Assembly (NCBI GenBank): GCA_023395755.1
Contig: JAEWYG010000044.1
Span: 1 to 9,822 of the forward strand
Source: Actinomycetes bacterium
Lineage (GTDB): Bacteria; Actinomycetota; Coriobacteriia; Coriobacteriales; Eggerthellaceae
Direction: 5' to 3'
DNA: 9,822 nucleotides
The position numbers and the translations under genes were made by a program. The notes beneath the pieces were generated by a model. It worked only from the letters and a program-made list of their open reading frames with translations, had not been told where the DNA came from and ran no database searches. Below are positions 7,054-9,822 of this stretch, in pieces. Numbering within the stretch: position 1 is the first letter of the stretch; each line of letters begins with the position of its first letter.

Positions 7054-7629
7054 TTACTTCATTGAATTCCAGTAATACACCTGCGGGCCTGTCTTTTCAT
7101 TTTCATGCAGATGCGTTGTTGCTTTTTCTGTAACTATCTTTGCAATCTCTGAAGCGGAGTCATCAACATCACCAACCACAATAGCGCGGCCCGGACAAGC
7201 CAGCTGACACATAGTTGTATCAATACCAGCATCAAGGCGGTGAGCACACAAGGTGCATTTATCAACCGTATTGGTAGTATCATCGTGCTGTCGTGCACCA
7301 TAAGGACACGCCTTAATACAGCTGTCGCACCCGATACACTGCTCTTTATCTACCATCACGATGCCATCTTCGCGCTTAGTTGAAGCACCCGTTGGGCAAA
7401 CAGCAACGCAGGGAGCCTCATCACAATGCTGGCAAGGAATAGGCACCCATTCTTGAGTGAGCATGGGGTATGAACCCGTGGGTCGATCATACACCGTCTG
7501 CTCGTCGGCGTTCAGCACGCGTATACGCTGCAAGCCCTCAGGCACGCCGTTTTCCATCTTGCAACTGATCGTGCAGGTCCTACACCCGATACAGCGGTGC
7601 AAATTAATCGCAAAACCGTACTTCGTCAT
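7054..7629 (-). CDS. DmsB-like four-cluster ferredoxin subunit of a molybdopterin oxidoreductase
   Basis: This is the electron-transfer subunit that carries electrons between the quinone side and the molybdenum subunit. The 191-residue protein has sixteen cysteines in the DmsB/NrfC pattern: C13, C16, C19, C23; C66, C69, C74, C78; C98, C101, C104, C108; C125, C128, C141, C145. These can bind four [4Fe-4S] clusters. The start MTKYGFAINLHRCIGCRTC is typical and there is no signal peptide, as expected for a subunit exported with a Tat-bearing partner or used in the cytoplasm. AAGGGGGG lies seven bases before the ATG at 7629 and overlaps the dmsA stop codon, so the two are one operon. No membrane-anchor gene follows. 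All ligands are intact, so this gene looks functional although its partner has a stop codon. DMSO as substrate is not shown by the sequence. Confidence 0.93.
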   Translation of the reverse strand: MTKYGFAINLHRCIGCRTCTISCKMENGVPEGLQRIRVLNADEQTVYDRPTGSYPMLTQEWVPIPCQHCDEAPCVAVCPTGASTKREDGIVMVDKEQCIGCDSCIKACPYGARQHDDTTNTVDKCTLCAHRLDAGIDTTMCQLACPGRAIVVGDVDDSASEIAKIVTEKATTHLHENEKTGPQVYYWNSMK

Positions 7630-7636
7630 AAGAGCA

Positions 7637-7644
7637 CCCCCCTT
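7637..7644 (-). promoter_or_regulatory. Ribosome binding site of the ferredoxin subunit
   Basis: AAGGGGGG lies seven bases before ATG 7629 and overlaps the TAA that ends the catalytic subunit (7645-7643), consistent with translational coupling. Confidence 0.75.
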
Positions 7645-8602
7645 AGGCTTTCTTCACTTCAACGAGGTTATCGTATGGCGCGAAGTTCGTCTCAGAAATG
7701 GCATCCTGCGCCGGATTAAGTGTAATCTGGATTAGCGAGCTGTAATGAGTTTCACCAGGGAAATCCTTAGGCCACCAACCTTGACGCTGATTAAGGCAAC
7801 CAGGCTTTATCTCCGAAGTTACCAATGCCTTAACCTGGTATGAGCCTCGATCATTAAACACCTCCACCACATCTCCCGACACAATACCACGCGCCTCAGC
7901 ATCGATCGGGGCTATCTCCAGCCAGGGCTCTGGTGCCACTTCACGAATCCACGGAAGCTGCACGTGCTGCGAGTGCGTTGTGTATACGGTACGACAATTC
8001 ATAAACGTGAGAGGATAACGCGCAGCCAACTCATTGCGATTACCCTCGAGTGGCTCATAGTGACAGGCTACCTCTTCGCCAAACTCAATTAAATCTTCGG
8101 TGTACAATTCAATCTTACCGCTGGGCGTCTGAAAGCGCATACTCTCAAAAGCCACGTAGTTCTCAGGAAAATTAGCAGACACAACCTTTTTTTTCATCAA
8201 CTCATCAAAGTCAATACTGCTAAACTCTGATGCTACGCTCTCGCCAATGATGTGCTTGCGGGCGTACTCCTCAATATCCAACTTCCATTCGGTCTCTTCT
8301 AAAATACCAAACTTTTCTGCCAGCATCTGGGCTACCTGATAGTCGGTCTTTGCTTCCCATTGCTGAGTAATAGCCTGCTCTCGCACCTGCACGTACATGT
8401 TTGACCAGGAAGTGAGTAGTTCAAAGGGTTCTTCGTAGTAGCTCGTCACCGGCAAAACAAGATCGGCGTAACATGCTCCTGGAGTCATCACCTGCTCGGA
8501 CACCACGATAAAGTCTAACTGCGGAAACACCTCCTTTATCATGCGGTTACGATCGGGTCCTTGAGTACCCCAACCATAGTTATACGTCCAAAGCATCTTC
8601 AC
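7643..8602 (-). CDS. C-terminal part of the molybdopterin oxidoreductase, after the TAA
   Basis: This open stretch follows the TAA. If it were translated alone it could begin at GTG 8602 or ATG 8596, giving up to 319 residues, but no Shine-Dalgarno sequence precedes either. It begins inside domain III of the family (KMLWTYNYGWGTQG, then the conserved segment VVSEQVMTPGACYADLVLP). It ends with the molybdopterin-dinucleotide-binding beta-barrel, roughly residues 185-315, with FMNCRTVYTTHSQHVQLPW, GDVVEVFNDRG and NQRQGWWPKDF. It lacks the N-terminal cluster and most of the active site, so it could not work as an enzyme by itself. The stop codon at 7645-7643 overlaps the ribosome site of the ferredoxin gene. 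Confidence 0.75.
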   Translation of the reverse strand: MKMLWTYNYGWGTQGPDRNRMIKEVFPQLDFIVVSEQVMTPGACYADLVLPVTSYYEEPFELLTSWSNMYVQVREQAITQQWEAKTDYQVAQMLAEKFGILEETEWKLDIEEYARKHIIGESVASEFSSIDFDELMKKKVVSANFPENYVAFESMRFQTPSGKIELYTEDLIEFGEEVACHYEPLEGNRNELAARYPLTFMNCRTVYTTHSQHVQLPWIREVAPEPWLEIAPIDAEARGIVSGDVVEVFNDRGSYQVKALVTSEIKPGCLNQRQGWWPKDFPGETHYSSLIQITLNPAQDAISETNFAPYDNLVEVKKA

Positions 8603-8605
8603 TGG

Positions 8606-8608
8606 TTA
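8606..8608 (-). other. In-frame TAA stop codon inside the oxidoreductase gene
   Basis: The minus strand reads CAA AAA CCG TAA CCA GTG AAG ATG CTT. The TAA is flanked in the same frame by family sequence. TAA is neither the selenocysteine codon (TGA) nor the pyrrolysine codon (TAG). A C follows it, a context that weakens termination in some bacteria, but read-through is not established. Confidence 0.9.
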
Positions 8609-9822
8609 CGGTTTTTGGTGAGCTACGATGTCATACCACTGGGACCCGGGTAACGGGCTTGCCTTGTGGCCCGGACGTGGCGTGACCGCCGTTGGAGCCA
8701 GTGAGAAAAGAATACGCATAAGTGATCCGCCCGCCCAGTTAATGTTGGCGTGAGGCTTTCCGATATTACCCGTAATACCAGCCAATTGAATGAGCGCGCG
8801 AGTGGGCAAGTGGCCATTCCAGTAACGATTTGTACCCTGACTTACCCGCAGACTTGCAGGCGTCTCATTCACATACAACTCTGCCAGCTTCACGATGTCG
8901 TCGGCAGGCACTTCACAAATAGCACTAGCCAACTCTGGCGTATACTCAGCTAATGAATCGACGATAAGTTGAAATGCTGGTTTAGCTTCAATTGTTGCAC
9001 CACCGACAACCACAGAATAACTTCCCTGCAACGCCGCCGTCTGGGGAACCTTAGCCGACTCGGGCACATCGCCCGTCACCTTGACCGAAGGATACGCAGG
9101 TTTAAGGTCGTCTGAAAGCGCAGCGATCGGTACTGCCTTGCCCGCTTTTTCATCCCATACGAGATAATCCTTACCGTCACGCACTAACTTCTTCGTAGCG
9201 ACATCTACCAAAAACGCTCCATTAGTATAGGTACGCAAGTAGGCCTTATCGTGTTTTTCTTGGGCGACAATATAACTCATCATACCCATTACCAACGCCG
9301 CATCGGTACCAGGACGCAGTGGAATCCACCAATCGGCTTTAGCCGCCGTACGAGAGAAACGCGGGTCCACCACAACTAGCTTGCTACCCGACTCCTGAGC
9401 ATCGAAAATGAAATGCATTTCCTGCATGTTGGTCTCAGCGTAGTTGCATCCAAACATGATGATAGCTTTGGAGCCAATGAGGTCTTCCCATGAGCTGGAA
9501 TCCTGCTGCACACCCAAGGGTGGCAAAAAGCCCATATTGCAACCGTTATCTCCCATAATGCCAAAGTTCGTAAACTGCGTAGCATCATAAGTGGAGGCCA
9601 AAAGACCGTCGATTATCTGCGGGAACACACCGTAGTTTCCGGTCATTCCAAGAAACGCGTTTGCAGTGGGTCCATACGTATCAATATTTTTCTGCATCTT
9701 TTCATGAATGAGATCAATCGCCGCCTCCCAGCTGATACGCTCAAATTCGCCAGAACCACGTTCACCCACACGCTTCATAGGGTACTTTATGCGATCGGGC
9801 GAGTACACGCGCTGCATAGCGT
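8606..9822 (-). CDS. N-terminal and central part of the molybdopterin oxidoreductase, ending at the TAA (5' end off window)
   Basis: The frame is open to the right edge, so the true start is not in the window; the ATG at 9817 is internal, since it precedes QRVYSPDRIKYPMKRVG, which in this family follows the N-terminal iron-sulfur motif. Counting from that ATG, residues 24-45 hold ERISWEAAIDLIHEKM, 77-104 include the likely molybdenum-ligand region (MGDNGCNMGF), 118-131 read AIIMFGCNYAETNM and 147-170 hold LVVVDPRFSRTAAKADWWIP, the cofactor-binding segments. Residues 342-365 (IQLAGITGNIGKPHANINWAGG) are the usual central motif. The molybdenum ligand cannot be assigned with confidence. A segment at about 205-280 is poorly conserved. 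The reading ends at QKP-TAA, about 300 residues early. Confidence 0.8.
   Translation of the reverse strand, partial: AMQRVYSPDRIKYPMKRVGERGSGEFERISWEAAIDLIHEKMQKNIDTYGPTANAFLGMTGNYGVFPQIIDGLLASTYDATQFTNFGIMGDNGCNMGFLPPLGVQQDSSSWEDLIGSKAIIMFGCNYAETNMQEMHFIFDAQESGSKLVVVDPRFSRTAAKADWWIPLRPGTDAALVMGMMSYIVAQEKHDKAYLRTYTNGAFLVDVATKKLVRDGKDYLVWDEKAGKAVPIAALSDDLKPAYPSVKVTGDVPESAKVPQTAALQGSYSVVVGGATIEAKPAFQLIVDSLAEYTPELASAICEVPADDIVKLAELYVNETPASLRVSQGTNRYWNGHLPTRALIQLAGITGNIGKPHANINWAGGSLMRILFSLAPTAVTPRPGHKASPLPGSQWYDIVAHQKP

Larger units (their letters stand above)
7643..9822 (-). pseudogene. DMSO-reductase-family molybdopterin oxidoreductase catalytic subunit, interrupted by an in-frame TAA and cut by the window edge
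   Basis: Read as one frame from 9820 to 7643, this encodes the large catalytic subunit of an anaerobic respiratory oxidoreductase of the complex-iron-sulfur-molybdoenzyme group (DmsA-like). The frame is broken once, by TAA at 8608-8606. Codons on both sides are in the same frame and the protein reads continuously as family sequence, HQKP-stop-PVKMLWTYNYG. About 725 codons are present; the N-terminal signal peptide and the [4Fe-4S] cysteine motif expected in such proteins lie off the window. There are no other lesions, which points to a recent nonsense change, a sequencing error or programmed read-through. A tyrosine codon (TAT or TAC) is one base from TAA and is a plausible ancestor. The intact downstream ferredoxin and chaperone genes argue that the operon was functional until recently. 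The physiological substrate is unknown. Confidence 0.8.

Noticed and set aside
8606..8608. Selenocysteine or pyrrolysine recoding at the dmsA stop codon
   Set aside because: The codon is TAA; selenocysteine uses TGA and pyrrolysine uses TAG. The position also lies outside the active-site region where selenocysteine occurs in this superfamily.
1..9822. Mobile elements, CRISPR arrays, tRNA or rRNA genes, defence genes
   Set aside because: I saw no spaced direct repeats, no transposase or integrase motifs, no cloverleaf or rRNA sequence, and almost all of the window is covered by minus-strand genes of recognised families.

Overview
The window is a bacterial chromosome segment in which every gene supported here reads on the minus strand, so transcription runs from high to low coordinates. 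Base composition is roughly balanced. The order uvrC-rapZ-yvcK-whiA-gap is the classic Gram-positive/actinobacterial arrangement. A DMSO-reductase-family operon beside it, and the protein sequences themselves, suggest the class Coriobacteriia (Eggerthellaceae). A moderate-GC member such as Cryptobacterium would fit, but the species is inference.

Right part (about 6150-9822): an anaerobic respiratory operon. It encodes a molybdopterin oxidoreductase (dmsA-like, running off the right edge), a four-cluster ferredoxin subunit (dmsB-like) and a TorD-family maturation chaperone. It closes with a clear intrinsic terminator at 6150-6185. The catalytic subunit is interrupted by a single in-frame TAA at 8606-8608, and the same reading frame resumes immediately with unmistakable family sequence. 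No membrane-anchor gene lies between the ferredoxin and the chaperone; a 10-bp perfect hairpin sits there instead.

Middle part (961-6100): a tightly packed housekeeping operon. uvrC (nucleotide excision repair nuclease) leads from an extended -10 promoter whose position predicts a nearly leaderless mRNA. It is followed by rapZ/yvcJ (nucleotide-binding regulator), yvcK (CofD-like factor for cell envelope and carbon balance) and whiA (DNA-binding regulator). Neighbouring genes touch or overlap, which indicates co-transcription and translational coupling.

Left part (1-960): the first 281 codons of a type I glyceraldehyde-3-phosphate dehydrogenase gene (gap), cut by the window edge. It has its own extended -10 promoter and a strong ribosome binding site in the 117-base gap after whiA.

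No tRNA, rRNA, CRISPR array, insertion sequence or plus-strand gene could be supported. The points most worth a second look are the nonsense codon in dmsA, the altered cysteine motif and acidic N-terminal extension of UvrC, and the missing anchor subunit.
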